This document shows positions 1 through 9,666 of a stretch of 64,000 bases of DNA, piece after piece. The notes beneath the pieces are model-generated. The model was given only the letters and a program-made list of their open reading frames with translations. It searched no databases and was not told the DNA's origin. A program made the position numbers and the translations under genes. This stretch comes from Ralstonia soli (GTDB lineage: Bacteria; Pseudomonadota; Gammaproteobacteria; Burkholderiales; Burkholderiaceae): contig NZ_JAMXHT010000004.1 of the NCBI RefSeq assembly GCF_023955655.1, positions 372,001-436,000 of the forward strand. The letters run 5' to 3'. Position 1 is the stretch's first letter. Each line of letters opens with the position of its first letter.

Positions 1-356
1 GTGCGACGCAGTGCTTCCTTGTCGAACTCCTTGAAACCGATGAACTCAAGCTGCGAGATGGCCGGACGCTCTTCCACGCGCACGACGAGCACGTTGCCTT
101 CGGAGCGGATCTGCACGTCTTTGAAGAAGCCGGTGTTGTAGAGCGCGCGGATCGATTCGGCGCCCTTCTCGTCGGTGAAGGTCTCACCCACCTTCACGGG
201 CAGATAGCCGAACACGGTGCCCGGCTCGACGCGCTGCACCCCCTCCACGCGAATGTCCTTGACGACAAACGGCTCCACTGCATGAGCCTGACCGGCAGTA
301 ATGGTCAGGACGGAAGCCGCCAGCACGCTGAGCGGGAAGCGATGTTGTCTGATCAA
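1..356 (-). CDS. bamA: BamA outer-membrane assembly factor, N-terminal part (runs off left edge)
   Basis: N-terminal 118 residues of the Omp85-family protein that folds and inserts beta-barrel proteins into the outer membrane. The reading frame opens with a signal peptide ending near Gln-Ala-His-Ala. The first POTRA domain follows, with the family-typical stretch VKDIRVEGVQRVEPGTVFGY and, further on, a NTGFFKDV motif. No ATG is available; the start is a TTG at 354-356 preceded by AGGGGA five bases upstream, an excellent ribosome binding site. It is the last gene of the superoperon in this window, 116 bp downstream of rseP, which is the usual Burkholderiales arrangement. The barrel lies outside the window. 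Confidence 0.93.
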   Translation of the reverse strand, partial: MIRQHRFPLSVLAASVLTITAGQAHAVEPFVVKDIRVEGVQRVEPGTVFGYLPVKVGETFTDEKGAESIRALYNTGFFKDVQIRSEGNVLVVRVEERPAISQLEFIGFKEFDKEALRR

Positions 357-472
357 TCTAATCCCCTAATTGGATCCAATTGGAATCCAGTTCTGAGTGT
401 TTTCAAAACCCTGAGTTGCCCGCTCACGCTTGGGCTAACGATGTGGCTTACCGATAAAGCGTGAAATACGGT

Positions 473-1861
473 CTAGCCCCGAGTCAGAAACAACCGACTC
501 AAATCGTTGTACAAGGCGAGCGAAGTGAGAAGCAGGATGCAGGCGACGCCGATCTTTTGAAGGACTGCTTGCCAGGATTCCGGCACGGGTCGGCCTGTCA
601 AAAATTCCACGCAATAATACAGCAAATGCCCCCCATCCAATACCGGAACGGGCAATAAGTTCAGGACACCGAGGCTGACGCTGATCAACGCAAGAAAGCT
701 CACAAACGTCTGCCAGCCAAGGCTTGCCGCCTTGCCCGCAAAATCCGCCACCGTGATCGGCCCGCTCAAGTTCTGCAGCGATGCCTGCCCCACGATCATC
801 TTCCCCAGCACCTGCAGCGACAGCACCGAAGTCCGCCAGACTTCGCCCGCTGCATGACCTAAGGCGGCCAGCGGCTCGTCACGGATCATGGCCGTTTCTA
901 CCTTCTGGTTGAGCTGCGCGCCCAGCTTGCCGATCTTGGGCCCGTTTGGACTCTTGGGGTCGGCTTCACCATCGGGGCGGACCGGCAGGGTCATCGGCTG
1001 GCCATTGCGCAGGATATCGATCGACGCGTTCTGCTCGGGCATGGCGCGGATCTGGCGAATGAGGTCCATCGCCTGATCGGCCGGCTGGCCGGCGAAGCGG
1101 ACGATCTGGTCACCGGCCTGCAAGCCGGCGCGGGCCGCGGCGCTGGAGGGCAGCACATCGACAATGGTCACGGGACCGCCCAGCAGGCGCAGCCCGATCT
1201 GGTCGATCACGTCGGCTTGCGGCGTGCGGGCGGCGCTGGGCAAGCCCTGAAGGCGCACGGTGCGTTCTGTGCCGTCGGTGCCGCGCACCTGCACCAGCGC
1301 ATCATGCCCGCCGATACCGGCCGAATACAGCCGCATGCGGACATCGCTCCAGCTGCGTACCGGTGTGGGGGCATCGCCCTCCGTGCCGACCGCAATCACG
1401 CGATCCCTGGCGCGCAGATCGGCTTGCGCGGCGATGCTGCCCGGCGGAGGTGCCCCGAGAATGGGCAGCGGCTCGACGGCCCCTACCCATGCCAGCGCCG
1501 CATAAAGGACGATCGCCAGCAGGAAGTTAGCGATCGGGCCGGCCGCCACGATGGCAAATCGTTTATAGACGGGCTGGTGGTCGAACGTGCGCGGCAGGTC
1601 TTCGGGGAGAATCGGCGGATCCTTCTCGGGATCGCGCGACCCCTCACCCAGCATCTTGACGTAGCCGCCGAGCGGAATGGCGCAGATCGTCCATTCGGTG
1701 TGATCGGGACCGCGGCCCACACGGCGGAACAGCACCTTGCCGAAGCCGACGGAGAACCGAAGCACCTTCACACCGCACAGGCGCGCGACGCTGTAGTGGC
1801 CCAGTTCATGAATGACGATCAGTACCGCGATCGCAAAGACAAAGGCTAAAACAGTCTGCAA
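473..1861 (-). CDS. rseP: RseP site-2 intramembrane zinc metalloprotease
   Basis: 462-residue inner-membrane protease that performs the second cut of the anti-sigma-E factor in the envelope stress response. The zinc motif HELGH lies at residues 18-22 inside the first membrane segment. Two PDZ-like regions follow in the periplasmic part (around residues 125-300), and the third zinc ligand motif LDGGHL lies near residue 400. Membrane helices occur at about 1-20, 105-125, 380-400 and 435-455. Length is normal for the family (about 450). It lies between dxr and bamA as in most proteobacteria and is probably co-transcribed with them. Confidence 0.97.
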   Translation of the reverse strand: MQTVLAFVFAIAVLIVIHELGHYSVARLCGVKVLRFSVGFGKVLFRRVGRGPDHTEWTICAIPLGGYVKMLGEGSRDPEKDPPILPEDLPRTFDHQPVYKRFAIVAAGPIANFLLAIVLYAALAWVGAVEPLPILGAPPPGSIAAQADLRARDRVIAVGTEGDAPTPVRSWSDVRMRLYSAGIGGHDALVQVRGTDGTERTVRLQGLPSAARTPQADVIDQIGLRLLGGPVTIVDVLPSSAAARAGLQAGDQIVRFAGQPADQAMDLIRQIRAMPEQNASIDILRNGQPMTLPVRPDGEADPKSPNGPKIGKLGAQLNQKVETAMIRDEPLAALGHAAGEVWRTSVLSLQVLGKMIVGQASLQNLSGPITVADFAGKAASLGWQTFVSFLALISVSLGVLNLLPVPVLDGGHLLYYCVEFLTGRPVPESWQAVLQKIGVACILLLTSLALYNDLSRLFLTRG

Positions 1862-1950
1862 GAACCTTCTCCGGATGCACTGAAGGGCACGCGCGGGTAT
1901 GTACCCTGCGCGAACCCGCTATGTTACTCGCTCGCTCTGAGCGGCCGCTT

Positions 1951-3141
1951 TCACGCAGCCGGCAACGGCACGCACGCCGTCGCAATGTAGCGCTCGGCGT
2001 GTTGGCGAGCCTCTGTGTCGGCGGCAAAGACGGTGTCGAGCGAGTCGGCCGGCACGATCGAGGCGCGGCCGAGGGTGTCGTCCACCACCGCGGCAATCTC
2101 GGTAAACCGGATGCGGCGCTGCAAAAATGCCTCGACGGCCACTTCATTGGCCGCATTGAGCACAGCAGGCGCTGTGCCACCGGCGCGCAGCGCATCAAAA
2201 GCGAGCGCCAGGCAAGGGAAGCGGCGCAAGTCCGGCGCTTCGAAGGTGAGCGTTCCCGTGGCCGCCAGATCCAGCAGCGGGACGCCAGCCTCGATGCGCT
2301 CAGGGTAGGCTAACCCGTAGGCAATCGGCGTGCGCATGTCGGGGTTGCCGAGCTGGGCCAGTACGGAGCCGTCGTCGTAGCCGACCATCGAATGGATCAC
2401 GCTCTGCGGATGGATCAGCACTTCGAGACGCTCGACCGGCACACCGAACAGCCAGTACGCCTCGATCACCTCCAGCCCCTTGTTCATCATCGTGGCGGAG
2501 TCGACCGAAATCTTGCGCCCCATGACCCAGTTGGGGTGAGCACAGGCTTGATCGGGCGTGACGTCGGCGAGCGTCTCGACGGCGCGCGTGCGGAATGGGC
2601 CGCCTGACGCCGTCAGCACGATGCGCGACACCCCACGGCCGAACTGCGGGGTCTGCTGCGGCAGACATTGAAAAACGGCGTTGTGCTCGCTGTCGATCGG
2701 GAGCACGGTGGCGCCGTGCTCGCGCACGGCGTCCATGAAGAGCGCGCCGGACATCACCAGCGCCTCTTTGTTGGCGAGCAGCACGCGCTTGCCGGCACGC
2801 ACGGCGGCCAGCGTCGGGCGCAGACCCGCCGCACCGACGATGGCGGCCATCACCGCATCACAGTCGGGGTGGGCAGCCGCCTCTTCCAGCGCTTGCGCAC
2901 CAGCACGGATCTCAATGCCGGCAGCATCGGCACCGAGCTGCGCGCGCAAGGCCTCAGCTGCGGCCACCGAACCGAGCACCGCCATGTGCGGGCGGAACTC
3001 GCGGCACAGCGCGGTCAGCTTGTCAGCCTGCGCGTTGGCAGTCAGCGCGAACACGCGGTACTTGTCGGGGTGACGGCGCACCACGTCGAGCGTGCTGTCG
3101 CCAATGGAGCCGGTGGCGCCAAGAACGGTCAAGCGGATCAT
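1951..3141 (-). CDS. dxr: 1-deoxy-D-xylulose 5-phosphate reductoisomerase
   Basis: 396-residue cytosolic enzyme making 2-C-methyl-D-erythritol 4-phosphate, the committed step of the non-mevalonate isoprenoid pathway, using NADPH and a divalent metal. The nucleotide-binding GATGSIG motif is at residues 8-14, the metal ligands Asp150 and Glu152 sit in [11 protein letters not shown], and [17 protein letters not shown] is present further on. Length matches E. coli Dxr (398). Its isoprenoid product ultimately feeds UppS, encoded in the same run. It starts 11 bp after cdsA. Confidence 0.97.
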   Translation of the reverse strand: MIRLTVLGATGSIGDSTLDVVRRHPDKYRVFALTANAQADKLTALCREFRPHMAVLGSVAAAEALRAQLGADAAGIEIRAGAQALEEAAAHPDCDAVMAAIVGAAGLRPTLAAVRAGKRVLLANKEALVMSGALFMDAVREHGATVLPIDSEHNAVFQCLPQQTPQFGRGVSRIVLTASGGPFRTRAVETLADVTPDQACAHPNWVMGRKISVDSATMMNKGLEVIEAYWLFGVPVERLEVLIHPQSVIHSMVGYDDGSVLAQLGNPDMRTPIAYGLAYPERIEAGVPLLDLAATGTLTFEAPDLRRFPCLALAFDALRAGGTAPAVLNAANEVAVEAFLQRRIRFTEIAAVVDDTLGRASIVPADSLDTVFAADTEARQHAERYIATACVPLPAA

Positions 3142-3152
3142 GTTCAGACGCC

Positions 3153-3971
3153 TCAGGAAATCAGCAGCGCAGCCAGTGGAAACACCGGCAAAAGCGCATC
3201 GATGCGATCAAGCACGCCGCCGTGACCAGGCAACAGGCGGCTGCTGTCTTTCATGCCGACCTGACGCTTGAGCAGGGATTCAAACAAGTCACCGCCGATG
3301 CTTGCCGCCACCAGCAGGATGGTGAGCGCCAGAGCGACGAGCGTACCGCGCTGGTCGAACTCATGCGAAAACCACGTCGGCGCAAACCAGTGCGTAACGC
3401 CAGCCACAGTGGCGATCACCGCAACCAGCACCGCACCGCCGATCGCGCCTTCCCACGACTTTCCGGGGCTGATGGTAGGGGCGAGCTTGCGGTGGCCAAT
3501 GGCCTTGCCGACAAAATACGCGCCCACGTCCGCCGCCCATACAAGCACTGCCACCGAGAGCAGGAAGGCGATACCCTGCGCCCGCAATTCGATGGCGGCA
3601 TGCACAAACGCCGGCAGAATCACCCAGCCCAACAGCGTGAACACCACCTTGCGCAAGCCGTGCAACGCGCGCACGCCGCCGGCCAGCAGGCCCCAGGCAA
3701 CAACCCACGCGATCACCGCGCCATAGAACAGCGGCCGCACATCACCACGGACAGGAACGTCGTGCCAAGCAATCGTCAGCATGACCACGACGGCTGCGTA
3801 CAGGATCGGGCCCCACCAGCCCGGCAAGCGCACGAGGCGCCCCCACTCCCACGCGGCCAGCGCCGCGAATACCGTCACCAACCCGGCAAGGCCGGATGGC
3901 GGCGCGAAGAACAGAATGGGCAGGATGACAATCAGCAGGCAGACAGCGGTAACCACGCGAGTCAGCAGCAT
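3153..3971 (-). CDS. cdsA: Phosphatidate cytidylyltransferase
   Basis: 272-residue polytopic inner-membrane enzyme converting phosphatidic acid and CTP to CDP-diacylglycerol, the precursor of all membrane phospholipids. About eight hydrophobic segments are visible. The C-terminal family signature is intact: a Lys-Arg pair, then [18 protein letters not shown], with the conserved Gly-His-Gly-Gly and the metal-binding Asp residues (about 228-262). It starts 3 bp after uppS, implying translational coupling. Confidence 0.96.
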   Translation of the reverse strand: MLLTRVVTAVCLLIVILPILFFAPPSGLAGLVTVFAALAAWEWGRLVRLPGWWGPILYAAVVVMLTIAWHDVPVRGDVRPLFYGAVIAWVVAWGLLAGGVRALHGLRKVVFTLLGWVILPAFVHAAIELRAQGIAFLLSVAVLVWAADVGAYFVGKAIGHRKLAPTISPGKSWEGAIGGAVLVAVIATVAGVTHWFAPTWFSHEFDQRGTLVALALTILLVAASIGGDLFESLLKRQVGMKDSSRLLPGHGGVLDRIDALLPVFPLAALLIS

Positions 3972-3974
3972 GTG

Positions 3975-4745
3975 TCAGGCTCCGGCGGACAGCGCAGGGG
4001 GAACATCGAGTTGCGCACTGGTGCGGCCAAAGCGGCGCTCGCGGTTGCGATACCACGCAAAGGCGCGATCAAGCTCGGTCGCATCGAAATCGGGCCAGTA
4101 GCGATCAGTAAAGTACAGCTCGGAATACGCGAGCTGCCATAACAGGAAATTGCTGATGCGCTGCTCGCCGCCGGTGCGGATGAATAGATCAGGCTCCGGC
4201 GCGTAGGACAGCGCCATGTACGGCGCAAGCATCTCTTCGGTGATGGCCTCGGGCGCGATGCCCGGCTGCGCCGCCAACAAGGCACGCATGGCCTGGAGGA
4301 TGTCCCACCGCCCGCCGTAGTTGGCGAGGATGGTGACCGTCAGGCCGGGGTTCGCGGCCGTCTTGGCCTCGGCCTCGTGAATCAGCAGCTGAATGCGGGG
4401 GCTGAACGCCGACAGATCGCCCACCACGCGCAGGCGGATGCCGTTGTCGTGCAGCTTCTTCACTTCACGGCGCAGTGCCGTCATGAACAGCTTCATCAGG
4501 AAGGTGACTTCCTCGGCCGGGCGGCGCCAGTTTTCGGAACTGAATGCGAACAGCGTGAGGTACCCAACGCCACGGCGCGCCGCCGCTTCAACCGTCGCAC
4601 GTACGGCCTCGAGCCCACGGCTGTGCCCGGCCACGCGCGGCAGATGGCGTTCGGTGGCCCAGCGACCGTTGCCATCCATGATGACGGCAACGTGGCGCGG
4701 CGTATCGGCGGTGTCTGGCACCGCCAGTGTGGAACTGATATGCAT
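3975..4745 (-). CDS. uppS: Undecaprenyl diphosphate synthase
   Basis: 256-residue cis-prenyltransferase that builds the C55 lipid carrier for peptidoglycan and polysaccharide synthesis from farnesyl and isopentenyl diphosphates. The diagnostic N-terminal motif [12 protein letters not shown] contains the catalytic Asp24. The central FSSENWRRP and the C-terminal [20 protein letters not shown] motifs are intact. Slightly longer than E. coli UppS (253). The gene lies 53 bp after frr and 3 bp before cdsA. Confidence 0.97.
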   Translation of the reverse strand: MHISSTLAVPDTADTPRHVAVIMDGNGRWATERHLPRVAGHSRGLEAVRATVEAAARRGVGYLTLFAFSSENWRRPAEEVTFLMKLFMTALRREVKKLHDNGIRLRVVGDLSAFSPRIQLLIHEAEAKTAANPGLTVTILANYGGRWDILQAMRALLAAQPGIAPEAITEEMLAPYMALSYAPEPDLFIRTGGEQRISNFLLWQLAYSELYFTDRYWPDFDATELDRAFAWYRNRERRFGRTSAQLDVPPALSAGA

Positions 4746-4798
4746 GAATCGGGCTCCCCGCCACCTCGCCCAAAACGCGCGGGCGGCGGGAGACGGCC

Positions 4799-5359
4799 TT
4801 ACACCGTCATGATTTCCTTGTCTTTCTCGGCGACCAGTTTGTCGATTTCGGCGACAAACTTGTCGGTCAGCTTCTGGACGTCGTCACCGCCACGGCGCTC
4901 GTCGTCTTCCGAGATGGCCTTGTCCTTGACCAGCTTCTTGAGCTGCTCGTTGGCATCGCGGCGCAGGTTGCGCACGGCAACCTTGGCGTCTTCGCCTTCG
5001 CCCTTCACGACCTTGGTCAGCTCCTTGCGACGCTCTTCGGTCAGCGCGGGCGTCGGCACGCGGATGATGTCGCCCATGGTCGCGGGGTTCAGGCCCAGAT
5101 CCGCTTCACGGATGGCCTTCTCCACAACTTGCACCATCTTCTTTTCCCACGGTTGCACGCCAATCGTGCGCGCGTCCACCAGGGTCACGTTGGCGACTTG
5201 GCTGATCGGCACCATCGAGCCGTAGTAGTCGACCTGCACGTGATCGAGCAGACCGGTGTGGGCACGCCCAGTGCGAATCTTGGCCAGATCCGTCTTGAGA
5301 GCCTCGATCGACTTCTGCATCTTCTGCTCGGCATTCTTCTTGACATCGGCGACGCTCAT
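4799..5359 (-). CDS. frr: Ribosome recycling factor
   Basis: 186-residue tRNA-mimic protein that, with EF-G, splits the post-termination ribosome. Sequence begins [17 protein letters not shown] and carries the conserved [15 protein letters not shown] and [17 protein letters not shown] stretches. The frame is open a further 36 codons upstream, but the ATG at 5357-5359 has a GGAGGAAG ribosome binding site and gives the standard length, so it is chosen. It is preceded by a 165-bp gap after pyrH with no recognised gene. Confidence 0.97.
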   Translation of the reverse strand: MSVADVKKNAEQKMQKSIEALKTDLAKIRTGRAHTGLLDHVQVDYYGSMVPISQVANVTLVDARTIGVQPWEKKMVQVVEKAIREADLGLNPATMGDIIRVPTPALTEERRKELTKVVKGEGEDAKVAVRNLRRDANEQLKKLVKDKAISEDDERRGGDDVQKLTDKFVAEIDKLVAEKDKEIMTV

Positions 5360-5524
5360 ACTTCCTCCGAACGATAACGGCGGCTTGCCAGACACGCGCC
5401 CCGGAATTGGACACAGGGCACTGGCAAGACCAAAAAGACAATAGGCAATTTTACATGGAAGCCGCACACCAACGCCATTTGCGTTGACTTAGCGACCTCG
5501 GGTGGAACAAGCGCTCGGACCGCC

Positions 5525-6235
5525 TCAGACGTGCACCAGCGTGCCCTCGTCTTCGCCCAGGATCACGCGCTTAAGTGCACCCGGCTTCTGGATCGAGAAC
5601 ACCTTGATCGGCAGCTTCTGATCGCGACACAGCGCAAAAGCGGTCGCATCCATCACTTGCAGGTTGCGCGAGATGGCCTCATCGAACGTGATGGTGGTGT
5701 AACGGGTGGCACTCGGGTCTTTCTTCGGGTCGGCGGTGTAGACGCCATCCACCTTGGTGGCCTTGAGGACGATCTCGGCACCGATTTCCGAGCCGCGCAG
5801 CGCAGCGGCCGTGTCGGTGGTGAAGAACGGGTTGCCCGTGCCGGCCGCGAAAATCACGATCTTGCCCTCTTCCAGCTGGCGAATCGCGCGGGGGCGGATG
5901 TACGGCTCAACCACCTGATCCAGGCGCAGCGCCGATTGCACACGACCTTCGAGGTTGGCATGACGCATGGCATCCTGCAGGGCCAGCGCGTTCATCATCG
6001 TGGCGAGCATGCCCATGTAGTCGGCCGTGGCGCGATCCATGCCGGCAGCACCGCCCGCGACACCGCGGAAGATATTGCCACCGCCGATCACCACTGCCAC
6101 TTGCACGCCCAGCTTCACGATTTCGGCGATGTCGTTGACCATCCCTTCGATGGTGCTGCGGTTGATGCCGAAGGCATCGTCGCCCATTAGGGCTTCGCCG
6201 GAAAGTTTGAGTAGAACGCGCTTATAGGCAGGCAT
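5525..6235 (-). CDS. pyrH: UMP kinase
   Basis: 236-residue bacterial-type UMP kinase of the amino-acid kinase fold, phosphorylating UMP to UDP; the family is hexameric and allosterically controlled by GTP and UTP. Visible motifs are [16 protein letters not shown] at the N-terminus, the [11 protein letters not shown] glycine loop (about residues 50-60) and the late [18 protein letters not shown] segment (here [15 protein letters not shown]). The frame is open 29 codons further upstream, but the ATG at 6233-6235 matches the family start and has an AGGA sequence upstream. Standard neighbour of frr. Confidence 0.97.
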   Translation of the reverse strand: MPAYKRVLLKLSGEALMGDDAFGINRSTIEGMVNDIAEIVKLGVQVAVVIGGGNIFRGVAGGAAGMDRATADYMGMLATMMNALALQDAMRHANLEGRVQSALRLDQVVEPYIRPRAIRQLEEGKIVIFAAGTGNPFFTTDTAAALRGSEIGAEIVLKATKVDGVYTADPKKDPSATRYTTITFDEAISRNLQVMDATAFALCRDQKLPIKVFSIQKPGALKRVILGEDEGTLVHV

Positions 6236-6391
6236 GGAGATCCTCGTGACGATTCCTGTATGGGAAACAGGAAGGGGGAATGACAGCCGCGGCAGGCGAC
6301 ACGGAATTCGCCCATCCCGCAACCTTCTTGCGCGGAAGCCGTCCGGTCACAATCACCGACCGGCGCCCGCGCAAGCAGGCTGCACCTGCAA

Positions 6392-6415
6392 ACAGGGCAC
6401 CTTGCGGTGCCCTGT
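6392..6415 (-). terminator. Stable hairpin between tsf and pyrH
   Basis: Ten perfectly paired bases (ACAGGGCACC with GGTGCCCTGT) enclose a TTGC loop. On the minus strand the 3' arm is followed by only two or three T residues, so termination of tsf transcripts may be partial. It lies about 10 nt downstream of a minus-strand TATAAT (6425-6430), so it could equally be the first structure in a pyrH transcript. Confidence 0.5.
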
Positions 6416-6424
6416 CTGTTCGGC

Positions 6425-6430
6425 ATTATA
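6425..6430 (-). promoter_or_regulatory. Candidate -10 element for pyrH-frr
   Basis: A perfect TATAAT on the minus strand, 190 bp upstream of the pyrH start codon. No good TTGACA lies 16-18 bp further upstream; the nearest is AACTTTTC-like sequence. It may give pyrH an internal promoter independent of rpsB-tsf. Confidence 0.4.
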
Positions 6431-6523
6431 CGATCGCGCCGATGGAGAAAAGTTGCCCTGCCGGCCTCGTTGGCCAGCCCTGGCGGGCAGATCGACTCAA
6501 CATCGGAAGCAATCGATGCAGCA

Positions 6524-7414
6524 TTACGCCTGTTGCTTGGCAGCAGCCACCTGGGCAGCCACTTCAGCAGCAAAGTCGTCTTGCTTCTTCTCGATGCCCT
6601 CACCCACCACGTACAGCGTGAACGCCTTCACGGTCGTGTTGGCGGCCTTGAGCATCTGCTCGACGGTCTGCTTATCGTTCTTCACGAACGGCTGGTTCAG
6701 CAGCGAGACTTCCTTCAGGTACTTCTGCACGCTGCCTTCCACCATCTTGGCAACGATGTCAGCCGGCTTGCCCGATTCGGCAGCCTTCTGCTCGGCAACG
6801 CTGCGCTCCTTGGCGACCAGCTCGGCCGGCACGTCATCTGCCGACAGCGACACCGGCTTCATGGCTGCAGCCTGCATTGCAGCGTCCTTGGCAGCCACTT
6901 CGTCGCCTTCGTACGCCACCATCACGCCGATACGGGTGCCGTGCAGGTACGAGGTCAGCTTGCTGCCGTCGAAACGCTGGAAGCGGCGGATCGTCATGTT
7001 CTCGCCGATCTTGCCGATCAGGCCCACGCGCACGTCTTCAACCGTGGGGCCAAAGCCGTCTTGCGACAGCGGCAGCGCGCCGATGGCGGCAACGTCAGCC
7101 GGATTGCTCTTGGCGATCAGCGCAGCCACCGAGTTGGCAAAGGCCAGGAACGAGTCGTTCTTCGAAACGAAGTCGGTTTCGCAGTTGATCTCGACCAGCG
7201 CGCCGGTGGTGCCGTCCACGGCAGCCGCCACCACGCCTTCAGCGGTGATGCGCGAGGCCGCCTTGCCAGCCTTGTTGCCCAGCTTCACGCGCAGGATTTC
7301 TTCGGCCTTTTCCAGGTTGCCTTCGGCTTCCGTCAGGGCCTTCTTGCATTCCATCATCGGCGCGTCGGTCTTCGCGCGCAGTTCTGCCACCATGCTTGCG
7401 GTAATTGCCGCCAT
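6524..7414 (-). CDS. tsf: Elongation factor Ts
   Basis: 296-residue nucleotide-exchange factor for EF-Tu. The N-terminal UBA-like domain and the signature [15 protein letters not shown] (from Thr16) are clear. The core repeats and the family motif [13 protein letters not shown] segment follow, and the coiled-coil region lies in the second half. Length fits proteobacterial EF-Ts (about 283-295). The gene follows rpsB with a 259-bp gap that contains a canonical terminator-like hairpin. Confidence 0.97.
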   Translation of the reverse strand: MAAITASMVAELRAKTDAPMMECKKALTEAEGNLEKAEEILRVKLGNKAGKAASRITAEGVVAAAVDGTTGALVEINCETDFVSKNDSFLAFANSVAALIAKSNPADVAAIGALPLSQDGFGPTVEDVRVGLIGKIGENMTIRRFQRFDGSKLTSYLHGTRIGVMVAYEGDEVAAKDAAMQAAAMKPVSLSADDVPAELVAKERSVAEQKAAESGKPADIVAKMVEGSVQKYLKEVSLLNQPFVKNDKQTVEQMLKAANTTVKAFTLYVVGEGIEKKQDDFAAEVAAQVAAAKQQA

Positions 7415-7555
7415 TTCATGCTCCTTGTTTCAGATCGTCGTCCGGTCGCGCGCTACAACGGTCTTTGCGTCTTCGCTTCGCGCCGGCCTGTCGTCCGGTT
7501 TCCATCCGGCCGCCCCACGAGATACGACGCGCGTGGGACATCCGCATGACAAATT

Positions 7556-7585
7556 AAAAAAAAGGGGCGTTTGTTACGCGCCCCT
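7556..7585 (-). terminator. Rho-independent terminator between rpsB and tsf
   Basis: On the minus strand a GC-only stem (GGGGCG at 7564-7569 pairs with CGCCCC at 7579-7584) is followed directly by eight U residues. It sits 89 bp after the rpsB stop codon and 142 bp before tsf, so it should reduce tsf expression relative to rpsB rather than end the operon. Confidence 0.8.
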
Positions 7586-7673
7586 GTCTGGCCTTTCGTC
7601 CCGGTGATCACACCGGGTACGGCCTGGCACGCGTCCCGCGCAATCAAGCCACGGGCGCGCGCCTTCTTGTGTA

Positions 7674-8417
7674 TTAGCCTTCTTGGACTTCGACGAAGTC
7701 GTCACCGCCGCGAGCGGCTTCCACCACTTCCTGGACCGCGTTTGCACGGCCTTCCAGGATCGCGTCGGCCACGCCGCGCACGTACAGTGCAACAGCCTTG
7801 CTCGAGTCGTCGTTGCCCGGGATGACGTAGTCGATGCCTTCCGGCGAGTGGTTCGTGTCAACCACGCCGATCACCGGAATACCCAGCTTGGCAGCCTCGG
7901 TCACGGCAATCTTGTGGTAGCCAACGTCCACCACGAAGATGGCGTCCGGAATGCCGCCCATGTCCTTGATGCCGCCGATTGACTTCACCAGCTTGTCCAT
8001 TTCGCGCTCGAACATCAGCGCTTCCTTCTTGCTCATGGTCTCGGTAGCGCCAGCTTCCTTGGCAGCTTCCATGTCCTTGAGGCGCTTGATCGAGGTCTTG
8101 ACCGTCTTGAAGTTGGTCAGCATGCCGCCGAGCCAGCGGCTGTCGACGAACGGCATGCCAGCGCGGGAGGCTTCTTCAGCCAGGATCTCACGCGATTGGC
8201 GCTTCGTGCCGACGAACAGGATGGTGCCCCGGTTGGCTGCCAGTTGGCGCACGTACTTCAGTGCGTCCTGGTACATCGGCAGCGTCTTTTCCAGGTTGAT
8301 GATGTGAATCTTGTTGCGATGGCCGAAGATGAAGGGGGCCATCTTGGGGTTCCAGAAGCGGGTCTGGTGGCCAAAGTGGACACCGGCTTCCAGCATTTCG
8401 CGCATGGTCACGGACAT
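7674..8417 (-). CDS. rpsB: 30S ribosomal protein S2
   Basis: 247-residue S2 protein. It begins [20 protein letters not shown] with the signature [15 protein letters not shown], followed by the [21 protein letters not shown] and [14 protein letters not shown] segments typical of S2. The ATG at 8415-8417 is preceded by CTGGAGAA; a 17-codon upstream extension is open but has no family support. It is the first gene of the superoperon, preceded by a good sigma-70 promoter. Confidence 0.98.
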   Translation of the reverse strand: MSVTMREMLEAGVHFGHQTRFWNPKMAPFIFGHRNKIHIINLEKTLPMYQDALKYVRQLAANRGTILFVGTKRQSREILAEEASRAGMPFVDSRWLGGMLTNFKTVKTSIKRLKDMEAAKEAGATETMSKKEALMFEREMDKLVKSIGGIKDMGGIPDAIFVVDVGYHKIAVTEAAKLGIPVIGVVDTNHSPEGIDYVIPGNDDSSKAVALYVRGVADAILEGRANAVQEVVEAARGGDDFVEVQEG

Positions 8418-8551
8418 GAAATTCTCCAGTCGGGTTAGGTCTGAAGCCGCCTCAGACACCCCTCGCATGCGATACGAGAAGCACCCGCGGTGAAGCGGCT
8501 CGCGATTTCAAGCGCCACCAGCCACACGGCCGGCAACTGCTTAGCCAGCGA

Positions 8552-8581
8552 TTATAGCGGCAAAAACCCAATCCACTCAAG
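8552..8581 (-). promoter_or_regulatory. Sigma-70 promoter of rpsB
   Basis: On the minus strand TTGAGT (8576-8581) is separated by 18 bp from a perfect TATAAT (8552-8557), about 125 bp upstream of the rpsB start codon. The 304-bp gap 8418-8721 holds this promoter and the divergent map promoter; no gene is seen there. Confidence 0.7.
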
Positions 8582-8655
8582 ACCTTCCGAACATCCACAG
8601 CAGTCGGGCGAAGACCGATGCCCGGCGCCCGAAAACCCCGTCCGGGCCGCTTTGG

Positions 8656-8664
8656 TGCGATAAT
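8656..8664 (+). promoter_or_regulatory. Candidate extended -10 of map
   Basis: TGC followed by GATAAT lies 58 bp upstream of the map ATG. The -35 position is a C-rich sequence without similarity to TTGACA, so this would be an extended -10 promoter. Confidence 0.4.
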
Positions 8665-8721
8665 TCACCCTTTAGCCCCCACGCGGCGCCCAACCCGCTC
8701 GCGTGTAGAAAGAGTCACAGC

Positions 8722-9546
8722 ATGGCCGTTACCATCCACACCGCCGAAGACATTGCGCAAATGCGCGTGGCCTGCCGGCTTGCGTCCGAAGTCCTCGATT
8801 ACATCACCCCGTTCGTGACGCCCGGCGTGACGACGGGCAAGCTGAACGAGCTCTGCCACGCCTACATGCGTGACGTGCAAGGCACTGTGCCGGCACCGCT
8901 CAACTATGCGCCGCCCGGCTATCCGCCTTTCCCCGGATCGATCTGCACGTCGGTCAACGATGTCATCTGCCACGGCATTCCGGGCGATAAGACACTCAAG
9001 AACGGTGACATCGTCAACCTGGACATCACCGTCATCACCAAGGAAGGCTATTACGGCGACACCAGCCGCACCTTCATCGTCGGTGAAGGCTCGATCCTGG
9101 CCAAGCGCCTGACGCAAGTGACCTTCGAGTGCATGTGGAAGGGCATCGCCGCGGTACGCCCCGGCGCACGCCTGGGCGACATCGGCCACGTGATCCAGCA
9201 GCACGCAGAAGCCGCCGGCTACAGCGTGGTGCGCGAATACTGCGGCCACGGCATCGGCAAGGTGTTCCACGAAGACCCGCAAATCCTGCACTACGGCCGT
9301 CCGGGCACGGGCATGGAGCTGAAGGCGGGCATGATCTTCACGATTGAACCGATGATCAACGCAGGCAAGCGCGACATCCGCACGATGCCCGACCAGTGGA
9401 CCGTCAAGACGCGCGACCGCAGCCTGTCGGCACAGTGGGAACACACGCTGGTGGTCACGGAAACCGGCTACGAAGTGCTGACCGTTTCGGCGCTGACCCC
9501 GCCGGCACCGGAATTCGTGCGCGAAGGTGCGCCGGCCACGGCCTGA
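8722..9546 (+). CDS. map: Methionine aminopeptidase, type I
   Basis: 274-residue dinuclear-metal enzyme removing the initiator methionine from nascent proteins after deformylation. The metal-ligand segments are all present: DITVITKEGYYGDTS (Asp101 and Asp113), HGIGKVFHE, FTIEPM and the C-terminal WEHTLVVTE. His84 in CHGIP corresponds to the catalytic His. Length is close to the family norm (about 264-272). It is divergent from rpsB and followed by glnD, a conserved betaproteobacterial order. Confidence 0.97.
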   Translation: MAVTIHTAEDIAQMRVACRLASEVLDYITPFVTPGVTTGKLNELCHAYMRDVQGTVPAPLNYAPPGYPPFPGSICTSVNDVICHGIPGDKTLKNGDIVNLDITVITKEGYYGDTSRTFIVGEGSILAKRLTQVTFECMWKGIAAVRPGARLGDIGHVIQQHAEAAGYSVVREYCGHGIGKVFHEDPQILHYGRPGTGMELKAGMIFTIEPMINAGKRDIRTMPDQWTVKTRDRSLSAQWEHTLVVTETGYEVLTVSALTPPAPEFVREGAPATA

Positions 9547-9621
9547 TCCCAACGGGCGGGCCGCGCGATCAGCAGCGGCGACGTCGCTCACGATCTCGCT
9601 TCGGCATCGGCCTAACTCTTG

Positions 9622-9650
9622 CAGCGACCGGCTCGTTCCGGTCGCTGTTT
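9622..9650 (+). terminator. Hairpin between map and glnD
   Basis: A perfect 10-bp stem (CAGCGACCGG with CCGGTCGCTG, loop CTCGTT) is followed by TTTCATT. The short U-tract suggests a weak or partial terminator after map; it ends 17 bp before the glnD ATG. Confidence 0.5.
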
Positions 9651-9666
9651 CATTCACGCTCCATTC

